DNA from: Adiantum capillus-veneris
Lineage: Eukaryota; Streptophyta; Polypodiopsida; Polypodiales; Pteridaceae
DNA: 64,000 nt
NCBI GenBank assembly: GCA_014529385.2
Contig: CM043953.1
Span: 116,275,049-116,339,048, forward strand
Reading direction: 5' to 3'
How positions within the stretch are numbered: position 1 is the stretch's first letter; each line of letters begins with the position of its first letter. A program made the translations under genes and the position numbers. Shown here one piece after another: positions 10,941 to 21,200 of this stretch. Below the pieces are notes generated by a model. It ran no database searches, was not told the origin of the DNA, and saw only the letters and a list, made by a program, of their open reading frames with translations.

Positions 10941-12510
10941 ACTTTTGCGTTGTTTGCCATCTTTGCCTTGCATGGAGAAGGCCGAGCCCTAATTGAAGCA
11001 TCATAGCTTCGCTCATTACACAGATTTGTGCACCTCCATCAATGTAGGTGTTTCCAACCCTCTTTCCTTTTATGTTTACGTCGACAATTGGAAGGATGTC
11101 ATCCATGTTGCATCCCGAAATTGCTCCGGCTACCTTTGTTTTGGAGCGTCTTGTACTTACCATTTTAGACCATTGTCGCCTTACTTTAGGTACAAGATGT
11201 AGCAGCTGTGGCCATGTAATCTTCGGTCCTTGCTCTGCCACATCCAATGTTAGATCATAGGGCTTAGAACTTTCCCCTAGCTGGAAGTCAGTGATGCCCA
11301 ATTTCCATCGTGGCCTGGATGGCCTCTTGCTAGTTTCTCCTCTCATGCTTCTCTCATCATCTGATTGTGTAGCCTTCTCCCTCCTAGCTCTTTTCACAGT
11401 CATGGCCTCAAGTGGTTCTAAAAAGATTACCTTCTCCTTACCCTTGTCCCTCTCCTTTGCTCTGGGTGGATCCACTACTACGGCTTTTCCTTTCTCTTCT
11501 AGCCTTATGATGTTTACAGGGCGATCAGGTGGTGGGGCTGGTGGAAGAGGTGGAATGGATGCTTGTAGTGGTGTCTGGGGTGGACGTAGAATTTGTGTTG
11601 GTGGGGTTGGTGCTCTGGGTGGGGGTGTTCTTTCTCTAGGGGGTGACAATTGGTTCCTCCTACCTCCTCTATTATAGTTTTGTCGTGGTTTGGGACAGTA
11701 GTACATACCGCGACTGTCTTCTCCGCAGTTGTAGCAATGATACTCCCTGTTTTTTTGTCGTGCTCTTCTAGGGTCTTGATCTCTTTCTTGACTCCTCCCT
11801 TGTTGTATTAAGTGGACAGACAAATTCTGCAGTTGGTCAGTAATATGGGCCAACATATCTTGTTGGTCATCTCTTACCCCAAGAGCCGGTGGTGGTGGTA
11901 TGGTGGTTGTCGTAGTTGCTGGTCAACGTGATGTTCCTGCTTCTGTTGACTCGATTTCTTTGTCTTTCATTCGCAGCTTCTTGTCCTTAAGGCGAGCAAT
12001 CTCAACGGCTAACTCGCACATAGCCGGGAATCTACCTTTCTCCTTCTCCTTGAGAAACGGTCATAAGCCATGTGTGAACCGATCTTTTTTTAGGAAATCG
12101 GGTGCGGCTTTCCCCCTTGCCAGTGACTCAACCCACCGTTCCCACAAATCCACAAATTTGGACTCATAGGTGGCATATTCTAAAAGACCCTCCTGCTTCA
12201 AGTCTCTCAACTTGTCCCACAACTTTTCTGAAGTGGTACCTCCCCCAAAGCGCCTCTTAAAAGCGGTTTTTAAGGGTTCCCAGACATCCTTGGTTGCTTG
12301 TGGAAGTGCATTGTACCATGATCTAGCTTCTAGCTTCATGAGATGCTTAAAGATTCTAACCCGAGATTCATCCGTATCTTTATTTCTCACTACACATGCT
12401 ACTTCAAAGTCATCTAGGAAGTCTGTTACCAAATCCTCCCCCTTCTTTCCTTTAAATGTTGGAAATGCTACACTTGCAATGATTACTGAGAGAGAGCTAG
12501 AAAGACACAC
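10939..12510 (-). pseudogene. gag: Gag and protease N-terminus of nested element
   Basis: One minus-strand frame runs through Gag into protease with TGA stops near 12058 and near 11923. The Gag core (AFPTFKGKKGEDLVTDFLDDF, RSWYNALP, WEPLKTAFKRRF) is a standard retrotransposon Gag. A zinc knuckle remnant, CYNCGEDSRGMYYC near 11735, has lost the His and kept the cysteines. A Pro-rich and then Lys/Arg-rich linker follows. The protease active site reads YIDGGAQICVMSE near 11035. A frameshift near 10960 moves the rest of protease into the RT frame. Confidence 0.87.
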
Positions 12511-12562
12511 TGCTTAACTTGCAAAAGTTTTTTCTTCTTTACAAGGAGGCGTGTATACCCTC

Positions 12563-13264
12563 TTATACTAGGACATAGATTAAAACTTCAAACGGTACAT
12601 TGCCTTGTACCAAAGGTAAGACAAATGGTTGATCTGATGCCAGAACCTCAAAAAATTGCTCCCCACCCAGCATGGTGTCAATGACGTGCTTGTAGTGAGC
12701 CTTTAAATCCAGTATTACCTTGATTGAGCGTACACGTGTTGGTATGTGTGATCTATCTTGAGGTAGGTTGTACTGATTCATGTGAAGCGTAGAGGTGCTT
12801 AGTCACTGTCCAAGCTTGTGGAAGAGGGTGGTGTTCTTTCCTGAAACAAACTCAGTAGATCCCTAGTTTCTCTAGTGAGAGTGTGAGCCAATGATTCCGT
12901 TATCTGTGCTGCAGCATCACGTGCGACATGAAAACTGACTGTGATAATTACCTCGGTGACTTGAGTTACCCGATTTTCAAAGTAGAATAGTGTTGATTCT
13001 CTATTGTGTAGAGCTCCTTCCATTTTGTTGTTGTGGATTGGTTGTAGGTTGCGGACATGGTTTCGACCTTCTCCTTCTTCTTCTTGGCACTTGGCCTATG
13101 TATATCCACTGGGTTTGGCGTGTTGGTTGACTCTCCCACTGCAAATCGATTACCGTTACGCCTGGCACTCGAGCTTCGATGGAGATGCGGAGTTCGTCTA
13201 GTTGTGCTTGGAGCTCTTCTTCTTCCGTCATCCAATTAGCAAATCCTCCTAGCCATTCATCCAT
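12563..13264 (-). pseudogene. Leader/N-terminal Gag region of nested element
   Basis: Between the 5' LTR and the Gag core lie short minus-strand frames, among them one starting at ATG 13264 (acidic coiled N-terminus EEEELQAQLDELRIS, later an RRRRRR basic run) and others at 13023-12799 and 12781-12563. They are broken by stops and shifts. They probably represent the 5' end of Gag, but no domain is recognisable. Confidence 0.5.
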
Positions 13265-13318
13265 TCACAATAGTTTAGGGGTTTCAGTCTTGTAAACTGA
13301 AGGGTTTCATGAAAAGAT

Positions 13319-13335
13319 CCTCAGTGGGGGCACCA
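13319..13335 (-). other. Candidate primer-binding site of nested element
   Basis: On the minus strand the sequence just inside the 5' LTR reads TTTGGTGCCCCCACTGAGG, so a site beginning TGGTGCCCCCACTG sits two bases from the LTR edge. The TGG start suits a tRNA CCA end; the tRNA is not identified. Confidence 0.5.
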
Positions 13336-13337
13336 AA

Positions 13338-13546
13338 TGACGGGAGCAAAGCGAACCCCGAACCCTGACGGCCTCTAAAACACCGGGGACCGAATGGAGC
13401 GCCTCGAGCCTGTCATGGTAAAGCAAACAGGGGCACCACCTAGCTTCAGCGGCTAGGACGCAAACAACACACCACCATAACAAACTTTTCATCCAAGAGA
13501 GATGGATGCTTGGGAGTAATGATAAAGAGGAAAGGGAATGAGATCA

Positions 13547-13581
<35 letters not shown>

Positions 13582-14897
13582 GGGAGGGGGTATAGCGGCT
13601 TAGTACTTAGGCACCACAAAAGGATGGCGAATCCGCACACCCTTCACACATACACAAGCTCACTCCAAACACAAGATTAGGTGGCGATTCCGCACACCTC
13701 ACATGGGCAAAACATTGCAAGAAAACATACTCACAAAACCTCAAGCTTTATTTAGAGAATAAGGCGATGAAATGGGGAGCATAGGGTAGGGGAATGAGAA
13801 GGGAGAGAGTGGTAGAGCACATGGCGGATAGGTGGGAGTTGATGGCGAAGACTCGCAGGAGGGTTATGGCCATCATCCTTCATTTAGTTGCCCTTCATCT
13901 TCCATAGCCAAGGGTGTAGAGGTCATGCTCAAGACAAGCATGGTGATTGCGGTGATGGTGATGGTGTGGGTGTGTGTGTGTGCACTAGGCACACACAGTG
14001 CATAGTGTGTTCTTTGGTGATGTTGTGTGTGTCTTTAGTGTGATGGTGACCCCTCTTTATATAGGGGAGGAGGGGGGAGGAATTCTAGAATTTAGAAATG
14101 AATAAATCATTATCTACATAGGCCATGTGACTGTGGGCCCCACTTGTCTGGCTATGTGTATATGTGCCAGAACAGAAGTCTCATGAGAGAGAGACTAAGA
14201 GAGAAAGATGGGTTGATGAAAAAAAGTGAGAGATGACATGGAGAATAAAGTAATTACAAGAGGGGAGAGAGGGGAGTGTGTTCAGAGGTGAATCTGTGTG
14301 CAGATGTGTGTGAACACAAGAAAAATCAGGTAACCACCGGGTGGGGATGGGTCTGTGGGCACCTTTTTCAGTGAAACTGAGTGTGTGTGAGTGTGGGGGA
14401 GGTTATTTAGCTACAAGACAAGAGACATGGTGCCCTTTAGAGAGAGAGGGGGGTATTTGGGTCATGGGATATGATAGGAGAGAGAAAGAGGGGGTGGGGT
14501 ATACTATTTTGGAAGATAGGGTAAGTTGCATGTGAGTTAGGGTGCATTATTGGTGAGTTATAATGCATTATTGGTGAGAGGTGGGGTAGCTTGAGGGGAG
14601 AGAGAAAGGAGAAAGGACAAGGGGAAGAGAGAGGGGCTTGACCTTTTGAGTGGAGGAGAGGAAAAGGGACACGCGGCGGGGCAACAGTGAAGAAAAAGGA
14701 GGCAAGGTGGGGATGGGCTACCCCGCAAGCATGAGGTGGCCTATTTTACCTTTCTTATATATTTACATAATCATACTTTATTTTTTTCTTAATTTTTTTC
14801 AATGCCTTTTATCACTCCCTCCCTAAGAGGGGGTTTTCATGGGGTGGGGACGAGAAAAGAGGGGTATGGGATCTTGGCTTGTGAAAAGCCCCCATCA
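13338..14897 (-). repeat. 5' LTR of nested element, full length
   Basis: This 1560-bp LTR carries a (GA)n tract at 13549-13578, a (TG)n tract near 13968, purine-rich GAGAGA stretches (14420-14640) and an A+T-rich segment (14750-14800). Its outer end is set by the terminal inverted repeat and by the ccat duplication. Short open frames inside it (for example 13307-13492, also present in the other LTR) are not genes. Confidence 0.88.
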
Positions 14898-16095
14898 CCA
14901 TCAAAGCAAACGTATGGCTATCAGAAGCCGGAATTTTCAGATTATTATGGGGAAGCTCTATTATCGTACAGTGGAAGAGGTGTTACAGCGATGTGGGCTA
15001 CCACAAGAGCAGGAAGCAGTATTAGAGGAAGTCCATACTGGTATTGCGGGAGGTCACTTTGCAGCATTAATCACAGCTCGAAAGGTTCTCCAATCTGGAT
15101 TATGGTGGCCCACATTGTTTCAGGATGCGAGAAATTATGTGCAACAGTGTGATGTGTGTCAGCGGTTGGAGCAACCTACCGAACGGTCTAGAATGCCTTT
15201 TCAGCCAGTTCTGCCTTTGGAACCTTTTCAAAAGTGGGTTTTGGATTTTGTTGGTCCTTTTAAACCAGTGGCAGCTCACATAGAAAATAAGTATATCTTG
15301 ACAGCCACGGATTACGCTACCAAACGGGTGGAGGCATGGCCTTTGAAAGAAAACATTGTTGTTTCTGTGGCGGGATGCTTATATAAGGATATCTTTTCTA
15401 GATATGGCTGCCCTATTGAGTTGGTTAGTGACAGGGGAAGTCATTTTTTGAATAAGGTGATGGAGAGAATGCTACGGTTCTATTTTGTATTACACAGGAA
15501 ATCTTCTCCATATTATCCTCAGGCGCATGGGCAAGCAGAATCAACTAATAAGAAATTGATTCGGATTTTAACAAAGTTGGTGAATATGCATCGGACGGAT
15601 TGGGATGTGAAACTTCCTTCCGCCTTATGGGCCTATTGGACAGCTTATAAAGTGGCAACAGGATTGACTCCTTTTAAGTTGGCATTTCGCATGGAGGAAA
15701 TCACTCCGGTGGAGCATGTGATTCAGAGTATGTGGATGTTGATTGTGGATCAGCTTCTTCCGGTGGATTCTGTGATTTATCGATTGGATGTTTTGCAGGA
15801 ATTGGATGAAGAGCGGCTGAATAGTTTTGCGGTGCTGAAGGATCTGCAGTCTAGGCGAAAAAAATGGCTAGATCTCCCAAAAGCACGGTAATTTTTTCGG
15901 GGACAGCTGGTCCTTGTCTTCAATTCCTGTCTCGAGAAGATGCTGGGGAAGCTTAAATTACGGTGGTCAGGACCATTCTGGATTTTTCAAGTGTGCGGAC
16001 CCATCTCTTTTTATTTGGCGGATTTGAGGGGGGAGGTTATTTCTGTGCCGGTCAATGGTTTCAGACTGCGCCATTATGTTTCACCTACCACGATT
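14898..16095 (+). pseudogene. pol: Integrase of outer Ty3 element
   Basis: This continues the pol frame broken at 8332. The zinc-binding HHCC residues fall at codons 15034, 15055, 15148 and 15157. The catalytic core has Asp in WVLDFVGPF (15244), Asp in VSDRGSHF (15430) and Glu in GQAESTNK (15538); the last two are separated by exactly 35 residues, the classic D,D(35)E triad. The C-terminal domain (KLRWSGPFWIFQV, GFRLRHYV) follows a TAA at 15889, again a likely former Gln. The catalytic triad is intact even though the gene is broken. No chromodomain is visible. Confidence 0.93.
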
Positions 16096-16341
16096 CAGTG
16101 CCCCTTTGCTGTGTTACAAGAGCCGGAAGCCACCCTAATCAAGATTAGGGATTCTTTTGCATGCAATCTTGGAAAGCGGGGAAGGACCTATGATGGTTGT
16201 GACACCGTGGATCGCCCTATTTTGGGAACTCATTGTGGAAAGGTTACTACTGCATGCAGACGATTTTTATTGTGGTTCTCTTGTTTTGTGTGCCGTGCAC
16301 TCTTAGTGCTCTACTCTCTGCTCCTTCATCTCATCGCCACC

Positions 16342-17742
16342 ATGACAACTTCCCTTCTGCAATGTGTCCCTTTCACTCCCATGCAGCAGCTCGCGCTTCG
16401 ACGAGTGGACGCATGGTTGCAAGACTTGCGGCCGCGTGTGTTCGCCAACCTGGATTGGCAAGGGATCCCAGTTCACTCGCAGGCAGCAGGTTTGATTGAG
16501 CAACTCGCTGTTGGCGATATGGTGGTGCTGAATAATCAACAGATTCAGTTGACAATAGAAAGGATTTCAAGGTGTTGTTGTTTGCCCAATGATGGCGTGG
16601 TGAGCGCCTCTCATGTGATCCCTGCTGCAGATGTAGAACAAGAATTTGGTTTGAAGGTCAAAGGGGAGTATAAACTGTCAGGGTTGTCAGATGTAGCAAC
16701 GAGGGATGCATATAGGTGGTTTCTCAAGGCCATTTGGCTGCAGGCCAAAACTTATACCATTTCGACCCGAGCAAGAAATGTGTTGCATTCGGCCAACTTT
16801 GGGCCAGTAGCTTGGGCAGCGGTAGTCAGAGAACGACTGCTGGCGGAATGCCAACGAGTAATGGCACAGTTGGGGAGGAATAACCCAACCAATACAAAGT
16901 TGGGGAGGCTACGATAGCAGCGACCCCTGCTGATCAATTACAGGCATGCGGCACATTTTTTAGCAGACTTGCAGAGTCTATTCATGCGGCCTGGCCAGCC
17001 CCAGCCACAGAGGGACGAGTCAATGAGTTGGAAGCGCAGGTAGCGGCTTCACAGACTCGCATTGCCGAGTTAACCACTCAGAATGAAGAGCTGACTGCCA
17101 CAACTCGCCAGCAAGGGGCGAAAATACAAATGTTAAGAGAGGCTTATGCTGAGTTTGTGGCCTCTATCCAACAGGAACTTCTTCAGTTGAGAACACAGCA
17201 TAGCCTAGCCTCCTACTTAGCCTCGCACCTTGGCGATGTAATGATCAACATGACTAATTTGGACGCATTGGCAGTGGAGATGCAAGAAGATCTCCAAATT
17301 TTTTTTAGATAATCAATTACAAAGCTGGAGCACACGCTTGGCTGCTGAGGTGAGAGCACAGCCACCCACTCAGCAGGTTGTGGTGCCCAACCCGAGTCAT
17401 CCAACACTGACAGAGAAAATGATTCGTCGATTTCGTAAGGAGCGGCATAGGGTCTGTTTTTGGGTGGAGACCTTATCTCATTCTTTTTCTCTCAGTCTAC
17501 TACCTTGCCCTCCATTTTGGTCTTCTCTTAATAGATACCTTTCTCGCTATTATCCGTTACATACACCTCTTGATCCTCTGCCACAGCCGCCTCAATCTAC
17601 CTCTTTTCCAACGCAGTTCATTCCTCGGGTTGCCTGGCCGGAACAAATTGAGATAGATCCACATCTTCTGGATGAGGTCTATCGGGCACATACTGTAGAT
17701 TTTAGAGGCTTTGGCTATATTGATCTTTCCTCTTCACCATAG
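16342..17742 (+). pseudogene. Additional 3' ORF of outer Ty3 element, coiled-coil, unknown function
   Basis: Downstream of integrase and before the 3' LTR is about 1.4 kb of coding-like sequence. A strong start context (gccaccATGa) lies at 16342. The first part (about 190 residues, alpha-helical character with LRRVDAWLQDLRPRVF and WAAVVRERLLAECQRV) ends in a frameshift near 16900. The second part holds a heptad-rich coiled coil (VNELEAQVAASQTRIAEL, about 17016-17200). A second frameshift lies in a T-run near 17299, after which a Pro-rich segment and an acidic C-terminus end at 17742. The integrase frame stays open up to this ATG through a hydrophobic stretch (about 16260-16335). Extra ORFs at this place are known in some plant Ty3 and copia groups; I recognise no named domain. 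Confidence 0.65.
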
Positions 17743-17821
17743 CAGGGTGAAGAGCAACCACCGGAACCTTCCAACCGGAGGCGCTGAGTGTGGGTTCGTG
17801 CAATCCACCGTGCGTGCCAGG

Positions 17822-18200
17822 TGTTACGGCATTAGCCGCACATGAGGTCCTGCAGAGGTCTGGACACTGCAGATCAGGAGTCATGTGGTATGCGGTGGCC
17901 GTAGCGGCAGTTCTTCACGGGATATCATGGGACAGGAGTGTGTGCACCGTTCGCGATCTGCATTGGAGCAGCGGTTGTATATGGAGGGGCATACCTGTCT
18001 TTTGTTCTCTATGATATTCATGGCATCTACTGTTGTAACTCTGAGTCTAGAATATACATGAATGAAGCAAGAGGTGTTATATGCCTGTCTACTGTGTACT
18101 TCCTTCTCTTGTCATTCTATATGTTGATGTTCAAATAATGTAGTTGCGGGTAATCATTCCCGTAATGCCTATTGCTCCAATGCGGGCAATAGCCATTACA
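17822..18200 (+). repeat. 3' LTR of outer Ty3 element
   Basis: This 379-bp repeat runs TGTTACGGC to GCCATTACA and matches 3660-4060. It is followed by tgtag (18201-18205), the right target duplication, and then by the rest of the interrupted satellite unit (cttgcttttatccatg). Confidence 0.92.
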
Positions 18201-18205
18201 TGTAG
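18201..18205. other. Right target-site duplication of outer Ty3 element
   Basis: tgtag, one substitution from tggag at 3655-3659. The satellite phase continues directly from here. Confidence 0.75.
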
Positions 18206-21200
18206 CTTGCTTTTATCCATGATTCAAAGAACCATAGATGGAAAATCAGTGGGGGTTTTATTCCTTCCATGTTCCAATGGAGCTAGCTTGGACAAGTGGT
18301 CCACCTTTATCTAAGCTTGATCATGTGGTGGAACTTGATTCTCTCCATGATTCAAACAAGCATAGATGGATATTTAGTGGGGGTTTTCTACTTTCCATGC
18401 TTCAATGGAGCTAGATTGGGCAAGTGGTCGTAGCTTGGCCATGTGGTGGACCTTACATCTCTCCATGATTCAAAGAAGCATAGATGGATAATCAATGGGG
18501 CTTTTCTTCTTTTCATGCTCCAATGGAGCTAGCTTGGACATGTGGTCGACCTTCAATCTACCTTGGCCATGTTGTGGAACTTGCTTGTCTCCATGATTCA
18601 AAGAAGCATAGAAGGATAATTAGTAGGGGTTTTCTTCCTTCCATGCTCCAATGGAGCTAGCTTGGACAAATGGTCGACCTTCATCCTAGCTTGGCCATAT
18701 GGTGGAGCTTGCGTCTCTCCATGATTTAAAGAAGCATAGATGGATAATTAGTGGCGATTTGCTTGTTTCCATGCTCCGATGGAGCTGGGTTGGACAAGTG
18801 GTTGACCTTCATCCTAACTTGGCCATGTGGTGGAGCTTGCTTCTCTCCATGATTCAAAGAAGCATAGATGGAAAATCAATGGGGGTTTTCTTCTTTTCAT
18901 GCTCCAATGGAGCTAGCTTGGACATGTGGTCAACCTTCAATCTAGCTTGGCCATGTGGTGGAACTTGCTTCTCTCCACCATTCAAAGAAGCATAGAAGGA
19001 TACCTAGTGGGGGTTTTCTTCTTTCCATGCTGCAATGGAGCTAGCTTGGACAAGTGGTCAACCTTCATCCTAACCTGGCCAAGCCGTGGAGGCTGCTGCT
19101 CTCCATGAGTAAAAGAAGTATAAATGGAAAATTAGTTGGGGTTTTCTCCTTTCTATTCTCCAATGCAGCTAGGTTAGACATGTGGTAAACCTTCATCCAA
19201 GCTTGGCCAAGTGGTGGAGCTTGCTTCTCTCCATGATTCAAAGTAGCATAGATGGATAATTTGAGGTGGTTTTCTTCTTTCCATGCTCCAATGGAGCTAC
19301 CTTAGACAAGTGGGCGACCTTCATCCTAGCTTGGCCATGTGGTGGACCTTGCTTCTGTCCATGATTCAAAGAAGCATAGATGGATAATGAGTGGGGGTTT
19401 TCTTCTTTCCATGCTCCAATGGAGCTATCTTGGACAAGTGGTCAACCTTCATCCTAGCGTGGCCATGTTGTGGAGCTTGCTTCTCGCCATGATTTATAAA
19501 AGCATAGAGGTAAAATTGGTTGGTCTTTTCTTCTTTTAATGCTCCAATGGAGCTAGCTTGGACAAGTGGTCAACCTTTATCCTAGCTTAGCAATGTGGTG
19601 GAGCTTCCTTGTCTCCATGATTCAGAGAGGCATAGAGGGAAAACTAAGTGGTCGACCTTCATCTTAGCTTGGCCAAGTGGCGGAGCTTGCTTCTCTCCTT
19701 GATTCAAAGAAGCATAGATGGAAAATCGGTGGGGGTTTTCTTCTTTCCATGCTCTAATGGAGCTAGCTTGGACAAGTGGTCTATTTTTATCCTAGCTTGG
19801 CCATGTGGTGGAGCTTGCCTCTCTCCATGATTCAAAGAAGCATAGATGGAAAATCAGTGGGGGTTTTCTTCTTTTCATGCTCCAATGGAGATAGCTTGTA
19901 CATGTGGTTGACCTTCATCGTAGCTTGGCCAAGTGGTTTAGATTGTTTCTCTCCATGATTCAAAGAAGTATAGATGTGAAATTAGTTGGGGCTTTCTCCT
20001 TTCCATACTCCAATGGAGCTAGCTTGGACAAGTGGTCAACCTTCACCCTAGCTTGGCCAAGTGGTGGAGCTTGCTTCTCTCCATGATTCAAAGTAGCATA
20101 GAAGTATAAATAAGGTGGTTTCATGTTTCCATGCTCCAATGTAGCTAGCATGGGCAAGTGGTCGACCTTCATACTAGCTATGCCATGTGGTGGATCTTGC
20201 TTCTATCCATGATTCAAAGAAGCATAGATGGATAATTAGTGGGGGTTTTCTTCTTTCCATGCTCCAATTGAGCTAGCTTGGACAGGTGGTCAATGTTCAT
20301 CTTAGCTTCGCCAAGTGGTGGAGCTTGCTTTTATCCATGATTCAACGAAGCATAGATGGAAAATCAGTGGGGGTTTTCTTCTTTCCATGCTCCGATGGAG
20401 CTAGCTTGGACAAGTGGTCCACCTTTATTTTAGCTTGGCCATGTGGTGGAACTTGCTTCTCTCCATGATTCAAAGAAGCATAGATGGATAGTTAGTGTGT
20501 GTGTTCTTCTTTCCATGCTTCAATGGAGCTAGCTTGGACAAGTGGTCGACCTTCATCCTAGCTTGGCCATGTGGTGGACCTTGCATCTCTCCATGATTCA
20601 AAGAAGCATAGATGGATAACTAGTGGGGATTTTCTTGTTTCCATTCTACAATGGATCTAGCCTGGACAAGTGGTTGACCTTCATCCTAACTTGGCCATGT
20701 GGTGGAACTTCCTTCTCTCCAACGTTCAAAAAAGGATAGATGGAAAATGAATGGGGGTTTTCTACTTTTCATGCGCCAATGGAGCTAGCTTGTACATGTG
20801 GTTGACCTTCAATCTAGCTTGGCCATGTGGTGGAACTTGATTCTCTCCATGATTCGAAGAAGCATAGAAGGATAATTAGTGGGGTTTTCTTCTCTCCATG
20901 CTCCAATGGAGCTAGCTTGGACAAGTGGTTGACCTTCATCCTATCCTGGCCAAGTGGTGAATCTTGGTGCTCTGCATGATTAAAAGAAGTATAAAAGAAA
21001 AATTACTTAGAGTTTTCTCCTTTCTATACTCCAATGGAGCTAGGTTAGACAAGTGGTCAACCTTCATCCAAGCTTGGCCAAGTGGTGGAGCTTGATTCTC
21101 TCCATGATTCAAAGTAGCATAGATAGATAATTAGAGGTGGTTCTCTTCTATCTATGCTCTAATAGAGCTAGCTTGGACAAGTGGTCAACCTTCATACTAG

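Larger units (their letters stand above)
8333..14897 (-). mobile_element. Nested Ty3 LTR retrotransposon, minus strand, internally deleted
   Basis: LTR sequence at both ends (8333-9378 and 13338-14897) flanks gag, protease and RT read on the minus strand. The termini form a short inverted repeat: TGACGGGAGC at the left, and the right end read in reverse is TGATGGGGGC. The two LTR copies differ by only scattered bases over about 1040 bp, so the insertion is young compared with its host element. A single deletion removed the RNase H C-terminus, all of integrase, the PPT and 520 bp of the 3' LTR. Confidence 0.92.
3660..18200 (+). mobile_element. Outer Ty3-type LTR retrotransposon, interrupted by a nested element
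   Basis: Direct LTRs (3660-4060 and 17822-18200) bound Gag, protease, RT, RNase H, integrase and an extra 3' ORF in that order, the Ty3 arrangement. Without the nested insertion (8333-14897 plus one 4-bp duplication) the element is about 8.0 kb. It sits inside a satellite unit with a 5-bp target duplication. Coding frames carry many stops and several frameshifts, so it is dead. The RT-RNase H sequence lacks any chromodomain context, which suggests a non-chromovirus plant lineage; that assignment is tentative. Confidence 0.93.

Noticed and set aside
10410-12517. Plus-strand open frames opposite the nested gag-pol
   Set aside because: They are antisense shadows of recognisable Gag, protease and RT on the minus strand.
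8533-14535. Open frames in the nested LTRs and in GA/GT tracts (for example 8829-9106, 13307-13640, 14341-14535)
   Set aside because: They occur in LTR or simple repeat DNA, are present in both LTR copies and have low-complexity composition.
17743-17821. Polypurine tract of the outer element
   Set aside because: I looked for a purine run next to the 3' LTR and found only short mixed stretches (ccggaggcgctgag), so no PPT is called.
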